From Dubosiella muris (lineage in GTDB: Bacteria > Bacillota_I > Bacilli_A > Erysipelotrichales > Erysipelotrichaceae): 64,000 bases of DNA. A model generated the notes under the pieces. It worked only from the letters and a program-made list of their open reading frames with translations. It had not been told where the DNA came from and did no database searches. Where the stretch lies: the NCBI RefSeq assembly GCF_004793885.1, contig NZ_SRYG01000001.1, forward strand, positions 62,001-126,000, read 5' to 3'. Made by a program: the position numbers and the translations under genes. This document shows positions 23,822 through 32,183 of the stretch, piece after piece (position 1 is the stretch's first letter; each line of letters begins with the position of its first letter).

Positions 23822-23977
23822 TTTTTTGTGCCGTTTTTTAGGCTTTCCAAGCTTTTTTTCCGAAAAGCCAAGAAATCAAGCTTGCTTTTTTCCGCGTTCC
23901 CCATTTCTTTCTCTGGATTAAAATAAAATATTTTCTTCAAATTTTTTTCGTTTTTCCCCTAATTTCCTTCTTTCGAG

Positions 23978-23983
23978 TATAAT
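23978..23983 (+). promoter_or_regulatory. -10 hexamer immediately before the thioesterase start
   Basis: TATAAT ends 7 nt before the ATG at 23991, so the predicted transcript would begin at or next to the start codon (leaderless). Confidence 0.5.
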
Positions 23984-23990
23984 AAAAACT

Positions 23991-24461
23991 ATGAACGACA
24001 AAAGAGAAACGATGCGCGAAGACGAAAAAAACGCGCTGATCCAGCGGCTGAACTCCTCCAGCCAGTACTTGCAAAGCAACGACATGAAAGTCGTGGACAT
24101 CGACCGCGGCTTCGCCCGCGTCGAAATGATCATCGACGAGCACATCCTCAACATCCACGGATTCGTCCACGGCGGCGCCCTGTTCTCGCTCGCCGACACC
24201 GTCGCCGGCGCGGCGAGTTTTGCCACCGGCCGCGACAGCGTGACCTTGACAGGCTCCATCAACTACATCAAACCCGGCAAAGGCGGCAAGCTCATTGGCG
24301 TCGCCACCGAAATCAGCGCCGGACGCACAACCGGCGTCTACGAAGTGTTCATCTACAACGACGAGCAGGTGCTTCTTTGCCGTGCGACGTTTACGATGTT
24401 CTTTCTGGACGGGGAGCGCTACCGCGCCCAAAACAAAAACGACTCTGGCGAAAGCATTTGA
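23991..24461 (+). CDS. PaaI/hotdog-fold thioesterase
   Basis: 156 aa single hotdog domain: NDMKVVDIDRGFARVEMIIDEHILNIHGFVHGGALFSLADTVAGAASFATG holds the HGG...D motif of the PaaI/YdiI acyl-CoA thioesterase family, followed by GSINYIKPGKGGKLIGVATEIS. There is no Shine-Dalgarno before the first ATG, and a TATAAT lies 7 nt upstream; an alternative ATG at 24012 also has only weak purines ahead. Probably cytoplasmic; substrate unknown. Followed 51 nt later by the YihY-like gene. Confidence 0.85.
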   Translation: MNDKRETMREDEKNALIQRLNSSSQYLQSNDMKVVDIDRGFARVEMIIDEHILNIHGFVHGGALFSLADTVAGAASFATGRDSVTLTGSINYIKPGKGGKLIGVATEISAGRTTGVYEVFIYNDEQVLLCRATFTMFFLDGERYRAQNKNDSGESI

Positions 24462-24512
24462 TTTCCCTTTTCGTCCCCAATCAGAAATCATAAGACCAAG
24501 GAGGAAAAAACG

Positions 24513-25382
24513 ATGCTTAAACGAGTCAAAACGCTTCTTCATCGCTACGAGCACACCCTTGTCTTCGCCCTGGCGCGCCGCTACGTCGAAGACGATCTCG
24601 GCAGCAAAGCCGCCTCGCTGGCCTACTACTTTTTATTCTCGGTTTTTCCGCTCTTGATTTTGGCCGCCTCGCTGATTGGCGGGCTCCAAATCGAACCCGA
24701 CGCCCTCGCCAAAGCGTGCGCCGGCTTTTTGCCTGCCAGCATCATTGAAATGATGACGACGTATTTAGCCTACATCAAGCAATCCTACAACACGACGATC
24801 CTGATTTTCTCGCTCGTCTTTTCCGTCTACTTTCCTTTCCGCGCCATCAAGGAGCTCATGCAGGACGTGCGCGCCAGCTTCCGCCAGCCGGACCGGACCC
24901 GTCCGAAAACCTACATCCTGCGCCAGCTCCTTTGCACCGTGCTCATGCCCGCCACCTTGTTTTTCTCCCTGCTTCTCATCGTGCTGGGACAAAATGTCAT
25001 CGAGTACTTTTTACACTGGTTCCTGCCCGACACGATCCACTTGTCCCGGTTTCTGCTTTCCTTGTGGCAATACGCGCGCTTTGTTGCCGCCGCGGGGCTC
25101 ATGGCCCTCTCTCTGGGCGTCCTGTACGCCTTCTCGCTAGATCGCGTCGCGCCCATCCGAACGATCGCGCCCGGCATCGTGTTCGCCATCCTGCTTTGGA
25201 TCGCGTCGAGCGTCTGCTTCTCGTTTTACGTCGAAAACTACGCCAACTACTCCTTGATTTACGGCACGCTTGGCGCCTTGATCGTCCTGCTGCTCTGGCT
25301 GTACCTTACAAGCCTCATCTTGATTTTAGGCAGCGAGCTCAACGCCATCCGGGCGCAAAAAAAAGAGAGCCGAAATCAGTGA
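24513..25382 (+). CDS. YihY/BrkB family inner-membrane protein
   Basis: 289 aa with six hydrophobic segments and the YihY signature: DDLGSKAASLAYYFLFSVFPLLILAASLIGG near the N-terminus and YANYSLIYGTLGALIVLLLWLYLTSLILILGSELNAI near the C-terminus. RBS AAGGAGG. Family members were once called RNase BN, which is wrong; function is uncertain, with membrane transport or virulence roles proposed. Its 3' end overlaps the convergent lipid kinase gene by 7 bp. Confidence 0.9.
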   Translation: MLKRVKTLLHRYEHTLVFALARRYVEDDLGSKAASLAYYFLFSVFPLLILAASLIGGLQIEPDALAKACAGFLPASIIEMMTTYLAYIKQSYNTTILIFSLVFSVYFPFRAIKELMQDVRASFRQPDRTRPKTYILRQLLCTVLMPATLFFSLLLIVLGQNVIEYFLHWFLPDTIHLSRFLLSLWQYARFVAAAGLMALSLGVLYAFSLDRVAPIRTIAPGIVFAILLWIASSVCFSFYVENYANYSLIYGTLGALIVLLLWLYLTSLILILGSELNAIRAQKKESRNQ

Positions 25383-26299
25383 TCCAAGCTCTCTTCCTCC
25401 TCTTGCGCCAGCGCGACCGGGAGCGCTTGCGGCACGACCCGGATCGAAACCGTTTCATGCGTGCCGCCATATTCGCCATCCAGCGTCCACGCGACCGGCT
25501 CGCCTTCGAAGCGAAACCACGGCGATTGCACCTGAATGATCAGCGGATTGTCCTCAAACGACTTCTTCGCCATGCTGGCCAAAATCGAATTCAGCTCCGG
25601 CAGGCAAGTCGGCCGCCGGATAAACACGCCTTCCAGCCGGCCGTCTTTCCAGTCGAACAACCCCCTCGTAAACGAATCCAGCCCCGCCACGTAGCGGGAA
25701 TTGGATACCATGCCATAGAGAAAGTCCCCGCTCGCCTCGCCATCCTCCCATTCGATCTTTGTCGTCACGCAGTTGTTTTCCCAGTGCGCGAAATCCACGA
25801 CATCCATCGCCTGCAGCACATACGCCAGCGTGCCAAGAACACGCTTTTTTTCATGCGGCGTGTCGTAGGCGATCGACGTCGCCAGGCCAAACGCGGCTAC
25901 ATAGGAAAAGTAATCGTCGTTGAATCCGCCAACGTCGATCCATTCGCGGCGTCCGTGGACCGCGATTTGCGCCGCTTGCAGCACGTCTTTTGGCAAACGG
26001 TGCGTATTCGCGAAGTCGTTGACCGTGCCCGAGGGGATGTATCCGAGAACGGCGTCCGTTTGCGCCCGGAACCAGCCATTGACACCTTCGTGCAGCATGC
26101 CGTCCCCGCCGCAAACGACGATTCGCTCAAACCCGGCGCCCCGCGCGGCGATCCGTTCCATCCCGTCCATGGGAGCCTGGGTCGGGTAAACGATCGTTTC
26201 ATAGCCTTGCGCGGTAAAATACTCGCACAAATCCGGCAAATGCGCCCGAATGTGTCCGTCGCCGGATTTGGGATTGTACACCAAAAATAACGTCTTCAT
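25376..26299 (-). CDS. Diacylglycerol kinase family lipid kinase
   Basis: 307 aa from MKTLFLVYNPKSGDG; the frame extends 15 codons upstream but family alignment favours this start. DAGK catalytic domain: NPKSGDG, then IVVCGGDGMLHEGVNGW for the nucleotide-binding GGDG motif, then GYIPSGTVNDFANTHRLPKD. The C-terminal domain with EGVFIRRPT and PLIIQVQSPWFRFEGEPVAWTLDGE fits YegS/DgkB. It phosphorylates diacylglycerol or a related lipid. A TATAAT ends 6 nt before the ATG and no RBS is visible, so it may be leaderless. Confidence 0.88.
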   Translation of the reverse strand: MKTLFLVYNPKSGDGHIRAHLPDLCEYFTAQGYETIVYPTQAPMDGMERIAARGAGFERIVVCGGDGMLHEGVNGWFRAQTDAVLGYIPSGTVNDFANTHRLPKDVLQAAQIAVHGRREWIDVGGFNDDYFSYVAAFGLATSIAYDTPHEKKRVLGTLAYVLQAMDVVDFAHWENNCVTTKIEWEDGEASGDFLYGMVSNSRYVAGLDSFTRGLFDWKDGRLEGVFIRRPTCLPELNSILASMAKKSFEDNPLIIQVQSPWFRFEGEPVAWTLDGEYGGTHETVSIRVVPQALPVALAQEEEESLDH

Positions 26300-26342
26300 A
26301 GTCTCATTATACTTCTTTTTCTTTCCGTTTAAACCCGCAAGC

Positions 26343-26367
26343 AAAAAAGGCCCGCCCGGACCTTTTT
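26343..26367 (-). terminator. Terminator of the glycerol operon
   Basis: Minus strand AAAAAGGTCC...GGGCCTTTTTT, directly after the DUF1667 stop. Confidence 0.75.
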
Positions 26368-26371
26368 CCTC

Positions 26372-26737
26372 TTATTGTGCCGCGACTTCCTTCGTCGCGA
26401 TGATATCCGCGCCGCTGTTCGCCACGTTGGCTACCAAAACGTCGCCAATATGGATCGGCGCTTTGACACGCACATCGCCCAGGGCGCGCATGACGTCAAA
26501 AATCTGTTCTTTGCCAATCGGCTGCGACGTCTTGCAGGACACCATCAGCAAAGCCCCGTCGTCCACCGGCAGCACGCTGGTAACCATGCGGACCGGATGC
26601 GTCACTTCGCTGCGCCCATACGCCGCGCCGCGCGGACACGTATTGCCCGTGACCGAAACGACTTCTCCGGTTTCCCCCACTTCGACGCGCAGCGCGCATC
26701 CAAGCGGACAGTTGATACACGTGAGTTCCTTGATCAT
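26372..26737 (-). CDS. DUF1667 cysteine-rich protein of the glycerol operon
   Basis: 121 aa. N-terminal ELTCINCPLGCALRVEV supplies CxxCxxxC and GNTCPRGAAYGRSEVTHPVRMVTSV a further cysteine, as in DUF1667 proteins that accompany GlpA-like dehydrogenases and may carry an Fe-S cluster for electron transfer. One nucleotide separates its start from the stop of the oxidoreductase. The order glpA-like, FAD oxidoreductase, DUF1667 recurs in anaerobic Bacillota, so it is probably the third part of an anaerobic glycerol-3-phosphate oxidation system. Confidence 0.88.
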   Translation of the reverse strand: MIKELTCINCPLGCALRVEVGETGEVVSVTGNTCPRGAAYGRSEVTHPVRMVTSVLPVDDGALLMVSCKTSQPIGKEQIFDVMRALGDVRVKAPIHIGDVLVANVANSGADIIATKEVAAQ

Positions 26738-26738
26738 A

Positions 26739-27998
26739 CTACGCCTCCTCGCTTTCCACGACGATTTCCTTCGTTTCCGGCGTGAACCACTCTTTTTTCA
26801 GCACGACGGACTCCATTTCCCCCGGCGCCATGATCAGCCGTTTTTTATGCACTTTGCGCTCGCCGTCCACCAGCACGTTGATAAAACCGCCTTTCAGCAC
26901 CGAGCCAACGCGGAAACGAACGGTTTGCTCGTTGTCCATCCGCGCCGGATCAATCGTGCCCGGCACCGTGTAGCGGACGATGCCACGAACCGTGATCGGA
27001 ATTTCATGCCCGCTCTTTTCCAGTCCGTGCAGCACGTATTCCGCCGCTTTGGCCCCCGCGGTGGCCGCCTCCTGCGAAACGAAATCGACCAGGTCGTGCA
27101 CATGCAGCACGTTGCCGCACGCGAACACGCCTTCCACGCTCGTTTCCAGCGATTCGTTGACTTTCGGGCCGTTTGTCACCCGGTTCATCTCGATGCCCGC
27201 CTGATTCGACAACTCGTTTTCCGGAATCAGCCCGCAGCTCAGCAGCAGCGTGTCGCACGGATACTCGATTTCCGTTCCCGCGATCGGCTTGCGATCCGGT
27301 CCCACCTGCGCGATAGTCACCGATTCGACCCGGTCCTTGCCTTTGATGTCGACAACGGTATGCGACAGCTTCAGCGGAATGCCGTAATCGTCCAGACACT
27401 GCACGATGTTTCGCTTCAACCCGCCGGAAAACGGCATCAGCTCCGCCACGACATGGACTTTGGCGCCTTCCAGCGTCATCCGCCGCGCCATGATCAAGCC
27501 GATATCGCCCGATCCAAGAATCACGACATCCTTGCCCGGCATAAACCCGTCGATGTTTACGAGCTTTTGCGCCGTTCCCGCCGAGTAAATGCCCGCCGGC
27601 CGATACCCCGGAATGTTCAGCGCGCCACGTGGCCGCTCGCGGCATCCCATCGCCAAAACGATCGCGTCCGCCTGTACGGTGCGCAAGCCGTCGTTGTGGT
27701 TGATGTACGTCACGTTTTTGTTGTCGTCGATTTCAAGCACCATCGTATCCAGCAAGTACGGGATGTCCAGCGCCTTGGCCTGGTCGATGAAGCGCTGCGC
27801 GTATTCCGGTCCTGTCAGCTCTTCCTTGAATGTATGCAATCCAAATCCGTTGTGGATGCATTGATTCAAAATGCCACCCAGACGCTCGTCGCGTTCCAAA
27901 ATCAAAATGTCGTCCAGACCCGCTTTTTTCGCCGCGATGGCCGCCGCCAGACCGGCAGGCCCGCCGCCGATGACCACCAGTTGTTTCTTATCGTTCAT
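26739..27998 (-). CDS. NAD(P)/FAD-dependent oxidoreductase (glycerol operon)
   Basis: 419 aa from MNDKKQLVVIGGGPAGLAAAIAAKKAG, giving the FAD-binding GxGxxG at the N-terminus; the upstream open frame lies within the preceding gene. The second dinucleotide motif is VVILGSGDIGLIMARRMTLEGAKV, and VFACGNVLHVHDLVDFVSQEAATAG is the C-terminal FAD motif. NAD(P)H-dehydrogenase-like member of the pyridine nucleotide-disulfide oxidoreductase superfamily, probably passing electrons from the GlpA-like subunit. Overlaps that gene by 11 nt. Confidence 0.88.
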   Translation of the reverse strand: MNDKKQLVVIGGGPAGLAAAIAAKKAGLDDILILERDERLGGILNQCIHNGFGLHTFKEELTGPEYAQRFIDQAKALDIPYLLDTMVLEIDDNKNVTYINHNDGLRTVQADAIVLAMGCRERPRGALNIPGYRPAGIYSAGTAQKLVNIDGFMPGKDVVILGSGDIGLIMARRMTLEGAKVHVVAELMPFSGGLKRNIVQCLDDYGIPLKLSHTVVDIKGKDRVESVTIAQVGPDRKPIAGTEIEYPCDTLLLSCGLIPENELSNQAGIEMNRVTNGPKVNESLETSVEGVFACGNVLHVHDLVDFVSQEAATAGAKAAEYVLHGLEKSGHEIPITVRGIVRYTVPGTIDPARMDNEQTVRFRVGSVLKGGFINVLVDGERKVHKKRLIMAPGEMESVVLKKEWFTPETKEIVVESEEA

Positions 27999-29424
27999 AT
28001 GTCGCACCTTCTTTGTCTTTTCCCGTGATGATCCGGCTGTTTTGGTTGGCCTTCTGGATCGAGTCAAACGGAATGTTTTCTTCTCTGGCGATGATTTCCA
28101 TGACTTTCGGAGAGCAGAACCCGCCTTGGCACCGGCCCATGCCGGCCCGGACGCGGCGCTTGACGCCATCCAGGCTGCGCGCCGGGATGGAACGCGAGCA
28201 TGCGTCCACGATTTCGCCTTCCGTCACGGTTTCGCAACGGCAAATGATCGTGCCATAGCGCGGATCTTGCGCGATGAGCGCGCTCCATGCCTCGCGGTCG
28301 AGATCTTTCGGACGGACAAATCCTTTTCGCTCTTCAACGTAGCGCTCGTTTTTGCCCGGCTTCAGCTCGTCGACGATCATTTCCGCCACCATTTCGCCAA
28401 TCGCCGGCGCCGAAGACAGTCCCGGCGACTCGATGCCCGCCACGTCGATAAAGCCGGGCGCGGTTTCCTCGATGACGAAGTCGCCGTGTTCCGGTGTGGC
28501 GCGCAAGCCGGCAAACGAGGTAATCACCTGATAATACGGAATTTCTTTCATCGTGATGGCCGCGCTGTTTCGAATGTGGTCGTAGCCGTCGCTTGTCGTG
28601 TTCGTTCCGTCTTTTTCCTCGATATCGGTCGCGGTCGGACCGACCAGGATGTTTCCATGCGTGGTTGGCGCGATCAGGACGCCTTTTCCTAAAACGGTTG
28701 GCAGTTGGAACAAGGTGTGTGAGCAAATCGACGCGGCGCCATGGTCAAGGAGAAAATACTCGCCTTTGCGGGCGGTGATTTTCATCGTCTCATCGCTTAC
28801 GAGGTTGTGCATGTCGTCGGCGAAAACCCCGGCCGCATTGACAACCATTTTGGTTTTGTACTCGCCGTTGACAAGCCAGCCGTCCCCATCCCGCTCGATG
28901 GACGTCACCGGCGTGTCAAACACGAATTCGACTCCGTTGTCGGCGGCGTTTTCGGCCATGGCGATATTCATGCCAAACGGGCAGACGATGCCGGCCGTCG
29001 GCGCGTACAGCGCGCAAACGATCGAATCGTTAATGGAAGGCTCCATAGCCAGGATTTCCTCTTTTTCCAAAATCCGAAGTCCGGGCACGCCGTTTTTTTG
29101 TCCGCGCTCGTACAATTCCTCAATCGTGGCCCGGCCCGCTTCCTCGAAGCACAGCACGAGCGATCCGTTGTTTTCGTATTCAAAATGTAGCGTCTTGGCC
29201 AGTTCGGGAATCATTTGGCTGCCGCGCACATTCAGCTTCGCTTTCAGCGTTCCCGGCTTGGCGTCGTAGCCGGCATGCACAATGCCGGAGTTCGCTTTCG
29301 ATGTGCCTTCGCACACATCTTCCTCTTTTTCCAGCACAATCGTTTTCAGATTGGTTTTGGAAAGTTCGCGGGCAATGGCGCTTCCCGACACGCCCGCGCC
29401 TATGATCAACACATCATATTCCAT
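27988..29424 (-). CDS. GlpA-like FAD-dependent glycerol-3-phosphate dehydrogenase
   Basis: 478 aa. N-terminal FAD site YDVLIIGAGVSGSAIARELSK, DAO-fold body with CEGTSKANSGIVHAGYDAKPGTLKAKLNVRG, and a C-terminal BFD-type [2Fe-2S] domain (about 405-460) with IICRCETVTEGEIVDAC and MGRCQGGFC. This matches anaerobic GlpA-type enzymes that oxidise glycerol-3-phosphate to dihydroxyacetone phosphate; L-2-hydroxyglutarate oxidase-like members share the fold, but the glpF/glpK neighbours decide the call. Needs the two downstream genes as electron partners. Follows glpK by 39 nt. Confidence 0.88.
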   Translation of the reverse strand: MEYDVLIIGAGVSGSAIARELSKTNLKTIVLEKEEDVCEGTSKANSGIVHAGYDAKPGTLKAKLNVRGSQMIPELAKTLHFEYENNGSLVLCFEEAGRATIEELYERGQKNGVPGLRILEKEEILAMEPSINDSIVCALYAPTAGIVCPFGMNIAMAENAADNGVEFVFDTPVTSIERDGDGWLVNGEYKTKMVVNAAGVFADDMHNLVSDETMKITARKGEYFLLDHGAASICSHTLFQLPTVLGKGVLIAPTTHGNILVGPTATDIEEKDGTNTTSDGYDHIRNSAAITMKEIPYYQVITSFAGLRATPEHGDFVIEETAPGFIDVAGIESPGLSSAPAIGEMVAEMIVDELKPGKNERYVEERKGFVRPKDLDREAWSALIAQDPRYGTIICRCETVTEGEIVDACSRSIPARSLDGVKRRVRAGMGRCQGGFCSPKVMEIIAREENIPFDSIQKANQNSRIITGKDKEGATYER

Positions 29425-29463
29425 GACTGTTCGTTCCTCTTTTCTTTGTTTAATGTATCTTTT

Positions 29464-30966
29464 TTAAATATCCAGCGGTTTGAACGCCTTGCACGTGTCG
29501 ACGGCGCGATGCCAGTTTTCGAAACGGGCTTCCATCTCGGCCTCGTCGCACTGGGCCTGGAAAGTCCGCTCCACTTCAATGTTCAAATCGTCTTCGCTCC
29601 AGAAACCGATTGCCAGACCGGCCAGGAATGCGGCGCCAAGCGCGGTCAGCTCGTTGACCTGGAACCGCTCTACCGGAATCTGGCACAAATCCGACTGGAA
29701 CTGGAGAAGGAAATCGTTGGCCGCCGCGCCGCCATCGACTTTCAGACGGGTGATTTTCACGCCCGAATCCCGTTCCATGGCGTCCAGAACGTCTTTTGCC
29801 TGGTACGCCATCGACTCCAGCGCCGCCCGAACGAGCTGGTCGTGGTTCGTGCCCAGCGACAGCCCGACAATGGCCGCCTTGGCTCGATCGTCCCAGTATG
29901 GCGCGCCAAGACCGACGAAGGCCGGAATGATGTAGACGCCGGCTGTCGTTTGCGCCCGTTCCGCCATCTTGGCCGTTTCACCCACGTTTTCAAACAGCTC
30001 CAGCTCGTCGCGCATCCATTTCATCACGGAACCGGACACGAAGATCGAGCCTTCCAGCGCGTAAGTGACTTTGTCGCCGATTTGCCATGCGATGGTCGAC
30101 AACAAGCCGTTTTGCGAACGGACGATGTCGTTTCCTGTGTTCATCAGCAGGAAGCCGCCGGTTCCATACGTGTTTTTCGCCATGCCTTTTTCAACGCAAA
30201 GCTGTCCAAACAGCGCGGCCTGCTGGTCGCCAACCATGGAGCAAATCGGAACGCGGGTGCCGAAGAAATGATAAGGCGCCGTGGTGCCGTAGTTGCTTGA
30301 CGTTGGCACGATGTCCGGAAGAATGCTGCGCGGAATGTTGAACGCCTTCAGCAGCTCATCGTCCCATTTCAAGTTTTCGATATCGCAAAGCAGCGTCCGG
30401 GAGGCGTTGGTGGCGTCGGTGATGTGGCGTTCCTGTCCGGTCAGCTTCCAAACGATCCAGGAGTCCATCGTTCCAAACATCAGCTCGCCGTTTTCCGCTT
30501 TCTCGCGGGCGCCAGGCACATGCTCCAGCATCCAGGCGATTTTCGAAGCCGAGAAGTACGGGTCGATACGCAATCCGGTTTTTTCGCGAACCATGTCTTC
30601 CAGCCCTTGTTTTTTCCACTCGTCGCAAATGTCCGCGGTTTGCCGGGACTGCCAGACGATGGCTTTGTAAATGGGAAGTCCGGTTTTTTTATCCCAGAGC
30701 ACACTTGTTTCGCGCTGGTTTGAAATACCGATGGCGGCTACCTGATCCGGGTCGATGCCGGCTTTGTTCAGCACACCGGCCATGACTGCCAGCGTGTCCA
30801 GCCAGATGGATACGGCGTCCTGCTCCACCCAGCCCGGATGCGGATAGTCCACGCCGCCCTCTTTTTGGGCGATGCCGGCAATGCGGCAGTCGTGGTCAAA
30901 CAAAATCGCGCGCGTTGAAGTCGTTCCATGGTCGATCGCCATGATGTATTGTTTTTTGTTGTTCAT
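29464..30966 (-). CDS. glpK: Glycerol kinase
   Basis: 500 aa from MNNKKQYIMAIDHGTTSTRAILFD. FGGY-kinase motifs throughout: DHGTTSTRA at the ATP site, GVDYPHPGWVEQDA, AIGISNQRETSVLWDKKTGLPIYKAIVWQSRQT, and YGTGGFLLMNTG with KVDGGAAANDFLLQFQSDL near the C-terminus. Phosphorylates glycerol entering by GlpF. A histidine used for HPr-dependent activation in many Bacillota GlpK would lie around GNDIVRSQNGLLSTIAWQ; I do not see it clearly there. RBS AAAGGA is rather distant (11 nt). Confidence 0.95.
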   Translation of the reverse strand: MNNKKQYIMAIDHGTTSTRAILFDHDCRIAGIAQKEGGVDYPHPGWVEQDAVSIWLDTLAVMAGVLNKAGIDPDQVAAIGISNQRETSVLWDKKTGLPIYKAIVWQSRQTADICDEWKKQGLEDMVREKTGLRIDPYFSASKIAWMLEHVPGAREKAENGELMFGTMDSWIVWKLTGQERHITDATNASRTLLCDIENLKWDDELLKAFNIPRSILPDIVPTSSNYGTTAPYHFFGTRVPICSMVGDQQAALFGQLCVEKGMAKNTYGTGGFLLMNTGNDIVRSQNGLLSTIAWQIGDKVTYALEGSIFVSGSVMKWMRDELELFENVGETAKMAERAQTTAGVYIIPAFVGLGAPYWDDRAKAAIVGLSLGTNHDQLVRAALESMAYQAKDVLDAMERDSGVKITRLKVDGGAAANDFLLQFQSDLCQIPVERFQVNELTALGAAFLAGLAIGFWSEDDLNIEVERTFQAQCDEAEMEARFENWHRAVDTCKAFKPLDI

Positions 30967-31069
30967 GATAAGAACGGTCCTTTCTTTTGGATTCATCCAA
31001 TATGTATTATGGTTTTTATTATGATCAATTCGAAATTTACGATTATTTGCGGGTTTCGCTTTTTTAAGT

Positions 31070-31783
31070 TTACCAAGGCAGAACGGCGAACAAAGCCACC
31101 GCGCTCAGCGCGCCAAGGATCGGGCCGAAAATCGGAACGAGCAGTCCGTATTTCCAGTTGGAGTCGCGTTTTCCTTTGATTGGCAGCACCGCGTGCGCCA
31201 GACGTGGGCCCAGGTCGCGGGCCGGGTTGATGGCGTAGCCTGTCAAACCACCAAGCGACATACCGATGGCCACGATGATGCCAAATACGAACAGCTTGTC
31301 CAGTCCGGCTGGAATGCCGCTCACGTTGCCGATGCCTTTGATGGCGAACACAAGAATGAACGTTCCGACAAACTCGCTAAAGAAGTTCAGCCAAAGGTTG
31401 CTGACGGACGGTCCCGTCGCGAACACGCCAAGCTTCGTGTCCGGATCCGGCGTGGCGTCGAAGTGCTTTTTAAAAAGCAAATACACGATACAGCCGCCTA
31501 CGAACGCGCCAGCGACTTGCGCCGCGATATAGCCAGCCACCTGGCTCCACGGGAAGCTTCCGTCGAAAGCAAGCGCCAGTGTCAGTGCGGGGTTGAAGGA
31601 GGCACCCGAGGCTTCCCCGAAAATGAAGGCCGGAATCAAAACGGCCAGACCCCATGCAATCGTAATTTGGATCGACCCGGCCCCTTTCATGCCTGAGCGT
31701 TCCAGATTCACGTTTGCCACGACACCACATCCTAAAATGATCAGCAGCATCGTGCCGATAAATTCTGCAAGGTATGGTAGCAT
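31070..31783 (-). CDS. glpF: Glycerol facilitator (aquaglyceroporin)
   Basis: 237 aa from MLPYLAEFIGTMLLIILGCG; the upstream frame has a poor leader. Six membrane helices and both pore motifs: first NPA as SGASFNPALTLAL, second as GYAINPARDLGPRLAH. The Asp after the second NPAR marks the glycerol-selective branch. RBS AGGAG is 11 nt from the start. First gene of the glycerol operon under a strong promoter with a perfect cre downstream of it. Confidence 0.95.
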   Translation of the reverse strand: MLPYLAEFIGTMLLIILGCGVVANVNLERSGMKGAGSIQITIAWGLAVLIPAFIFGEASGASFNPALTLALAFDGSFPWSQVAGYIAAQVAGAFVGGCIVYLLFKKHFDATPDPDTKLGVFATGPSVSNLWLNFFSEFVGTFILVFAIKGIGNVSGIPAGLDKLFVFGIIVAIGMSLGGLTGYAINPARDLGPRLAHAVLPIKGKRDSNWKYGLLVPIFGPILGALSAVALFAVLPW

Positions 31784-31873
31784 AGTTTTTAATTCTCCTG
31801 ATTCTTTTTCTAGCCGTCCGTTCGAAATTGCCGGCATGAACGGAGCGGCAGATGCATCAACGGGTTCTTTTTG

Positions 31874-31887
31874 TGTAAGCGTTTACA
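31874..31887 (+). promoter_or_regulatory. Perfect cre site in the glpF leader
   Basis: TGTAAGCGTTTACA fully matches TGNAANCGNWNNCA and is nearly palindromic. It lies about 20 bp downstream of the predicted transcription start, a roadblock position for CcpA repression of the glycerol operon. Confidence 0.85.
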
Positions 31888-31905
31888 ACCCGTTTCCGGA
31901 ACCCC

Positions 31906-31934
31906 ATAATAACAAACACTTTTTGTGTCGTCAA
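31906..31934 (-). promoter_or_regulatory. Promoter of the glpFK operon
   Basis: Minus strand TTGACG (31934-31929), 17-bp spacer, TATTAT (31911-31906), with a leader of about 115 nt to glpF. The spacer differs from that of the man promoter. The rest of 31935-32134 shows no gene or clear signal. Confidence 0.8.
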
Positions 31935-32134
31935 CGCATTTGTTCTACCATTTTCATGTTTTTTACGATGATTTTTACAGCATGTAACCAATTTCAGGAT
32001 GCAGCGCTTTACATAAAGCATTTTATTCTTCTTTTTATCCAAAAATAAACAAAATCGAACATTTTTCTTCCATTATTCTTCCATATAAAAAACACTTACG
32101 AAATATATTCAAACAAATTCAATCATCTTTTTGA

Positions 32135-32176
32135 CAAAGAAAAAGACGGATGCAGGTTTTTACACCCTTCTCCGTC
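32135..32176 (-). terminator. Terminator of the heat-shock operon
   Basis: Minus strand GACGGA...GGTG...CCTG...TCCGTC followed by TTTTTCTTT, a few bases after the dnaJ stop. Confidence 0.8.
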
Positions 32177-32183
32177 GATTGGT

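Noticed and set aside
24765-25189. Short minus-strand frames opposite the YihY-like gene
   Set aside because: They lack RBSs and lie wholly within a well-supported membrane-protein gene.
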